A stretch of DNA of 64,000 nucleotides, taken from positions 2,108,001 to 2,172,000 of the forward strand of contig OZ244909.1 of NCBI GenBank assembly GCA_965221725.1, given 5' to 3'. Each line of letters starts with the position of its first letter. Position 1 is the stretch's first letter. The DNA comes from HK1 sp965221725. Lineage in GTDB: Bacteria; Pseudomonadota; Gammaproteobacteria; HK1. The notes under the pieces were generated by a model. That model searched no databases and was not told the DNA's origin. It saw only the letters and a program-made list of their open reading frames with translations. Of the stretch, positions 62,745 to 64,000 are shown in pieces. The position numbers and the translations under genes were made by a program.

Positions 62745-63827
62745 TCACCGAATCTTGAGGCTCGACAGCCCGACCAGGACGAGCACTACGGTGATGACCC
62801 AGAACCGGACGATCACCCGCGGCTCGGGCCAACCCTTCAGCTCGAAGTGGTGGTGGAGCGGCGCCATGCGAAAAATCCTTTTCCCGGTCAGCTTGAACGA
62901 CGCCACCTGGAGGATGACCGACACCGTCTCCATCACGAACACGCCGCCCATGATCAGCAGCACGAGTTCCTGACGGACGAGGACGGCAACGATCCCCAGC
63001 GCCGCCCCGAGTGCGAGGGCGCCGACATCGCCCATGAAGACCTGCGCCGGGTAGGTGTTGAACCACAGGAAACCGAGCCCGGCCCCCACGATCGATCCGC
63101 ACAGGACCACGATCTCGCCGACACCGGGGATGTGAGGAAAACCGAGGTAGCCCGAGAAGTTCGCGTGACCGGTCACGTACGCGAAGATCCCGAGCGCGCC
63201 GGCGACCATCACGGTGGGAAGGATGGCGAGGCCATCGAGCCCGTCGGTGAGGTTCACCGCGTTGCTGGACCCGACGATGACGAAGTACGTGAGCACCACG
63301 TACCCCCAGCCCAGGTCGAGCACGGCGTCCTTGAAGAACGGGATGATGAGCTGGGTTTCGACGGGAAGCCGGGCGGTGTGGTAGAGGAAGATGGCGCATC
63401 CGAGGCCGACCGCGGACTGCCAGAAGTACTTCTGCCGGGCCGGCAGCCCGGCGGGATCGCCGCGCACCAGCTTGCGGTAATCGTCGACCCACCCGATCGC
63501 CCCGAACAGGAGGGTGACCAGCAGCACCACCCACACGAAGCGGTTGCCCAGATCGGCCCAGAAGAAGGTGCTGGCGGCAACCGCGATGAGAATGAGCGCT
63601 CCGCCCATCGTTGGGGTGCCGGTCTTGACGAGGTGAGATTGCGGTCCATCGTCACGCACGGTCTGGCCGATGCGGGATCGGGTGAGTCGACGAATCAGGA
63701 ACGGGCCCATGACGAGCGAGATCGCGAGCGCGGTCAGCGCTCCCAGGATCGCGCGCAGCGTCAGGTACTGGAAGACGCTGAAGCCGCTGTGTATCGCGAC
63801 CAGCCATTCGGTCAGAGAGAGCAGCAT
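62745..63827 (-). CDS. mraY: Phospho-MurNAc-pentapeptide transferase MraY
   Basis: A 360-residue inner-membrane enzyme with ten helices that makes lipid I from UDP-MurNAc-pentapeptide and undecaprenyl phosphate. Conserved segments are KTGTPTMGGALIL, the catalytic GWVDDYRKL, SSNAVNLTDGLDGLA, the VFMGDVGALALGA loop and APLHHHFELKGW. The ATG shares a base with the murF stop (TGATG). Confidence 0.97.
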   Translation of the reverse strand: MLLSLTEWLVAIHSGFSVFQYLTLRAILGALTALAISLVMGPFLIRRLTRSRIGQTVRDDGPQSHLVKTGTPTMGGALILIAVAASTFFWADLGNRFVWVVLLVTLLFGAIGWVDDYRKLVRGDPAGLPARQKYFWQSAVGLGCAIFLYHTARLPVETQLIIPFFKDAVLDLGWGYVVLTYFVIVGSSNAVNLTDGLDGLAILPTVMVAGALGIFAYVTGHANFSGYLGFPHIPGVGEIVVLCGSIVGAGLGFLWFNTYPAQVFMGDVGALALGAALGIVAVLVRQELVLLIMGGVFVMETVSVILQVASFKLTGKRIFRMAPLHHHFELKGWPEPRVIVRFWVITVVLVLVGLSSLKIR

Positions 63828-64000
63828 CAGCGCCCCTCTCGCGCGATGGCCTCGACCACACGCTCCATCGCCATTGAGCGCGACCCCTTGACCAGTACCG
63901 TCGCGCCGTCGGGCAGCTCGCGGCGGAGCCGGTCCGCGAGCGCGGCGCAGTGCGGGAAATGGGTCGCGCCGGCGCCGAACGTGCGCACGGCCTCGGCGCT
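63827..64000 (-). CDS. murF: UDP-MurNAc-tripeptide:D-Ala-D-Ala ligase MurF, C-terminal end
   Basis: The last 57 codons of a gene that begins beyond the window edge. The C-terminal signature VLVKGSRSMAMERVVEAI is intact and HFPHCAALADRLRRELPDG precedes it, as in MurF. Its place directly before mraY fits the standard order of the wall cluster. Confidence 0.93.
   Translation of the reverse strand, partial: SAEAVRTFGAGATHFPHCAALADRLRRELPDGATVLVKGSRSMAMERVVEAIAREGR

Overview
The window is GC-rich, gene-dense chromosomal DNA from a Gram-negative bacterium, most likely an uncultured high-GC gammaproteobacterium. The evidence is gene content and order: a Pseudomonas/E. coli-like division and cell-wall cluster running into lpxC, a DUF721 gene, secA and argJ; the mutS-fdxA pair; mpl, pcnB, hslR, tldD, prmB, aroC and an rpfE-like gene next to recJ. 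No phage, plasmid backbone, CRISPR array or intact transposase was recognised.

Layout. 1-7 kb holds housekeeping fragments (TANGO2-like, HIT, MazG-like) and a catabolic group (MaoC hydratase, class III CoA-transferase, NIPSNAP, FAD oxidoreductase) interrupted by a DUF4143 ATPase. 7-17 kb holds a single-chain pyruvate carboxylase with a low-complexity linker, a large MscS channel, a second DUF4143 ATPase and a Slam-like outer-membrane protein whose gene contains a G10 tract. 16.7-21 kb holds tRNA-Leu(CAA), pcnB, and a tRNA-Glu(CTC) whose CCA end shares a base with the start codon of a CCAEP-tail radical SAM gene, followed by hslR. 21-33 kb holds mpl, pdxH, a YeeZ-like epimerase, a coiled-coil membrane protein, recJ, an rpfE-like gene, hom, a decayed third DUF4143 ATPase, tldD and aroC.

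33-40 kb is an accessory type I secretion island sitting between aroC and prmB, which are adjacent in many gammaproteobacteria. It contains hlyD, a divergent PrtD-like ABC exporter, an RsbW-like ATPase overlapping the exporter gene, and an RTX protein gene. The RTX gene is split into two frames by a run of 23 cytosines, carries an 18-bp tandem repeat coding AKAEPE, and has two related hairpins before its ribosome site. This looks like a phase-variable secreted calcium-binding protein with its own exporter and possibly its own regulator, and it is the best candidate here for an undescribed system.

40-64 kb is core genome: prmB, htpG (with an unusual Lys/Ala-rich tail), mutS, fdxA, argJ, secA, a DUF721 gene, lpxC, then ftsZ-ftsA-ftsQ-ddl-murB-murC-murG-ftsW-murD-mraY-murF. 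From murF to ftsA the neighbours overlap or nearly touch, so they are very probably co-transcribed. Three intergenic sites (near 20.66, 23.02 and 53.59 kb) share a dispersed repeat; the copy between ftsA and ftsZ is complete, with 12-bp terminal inverted repeats.
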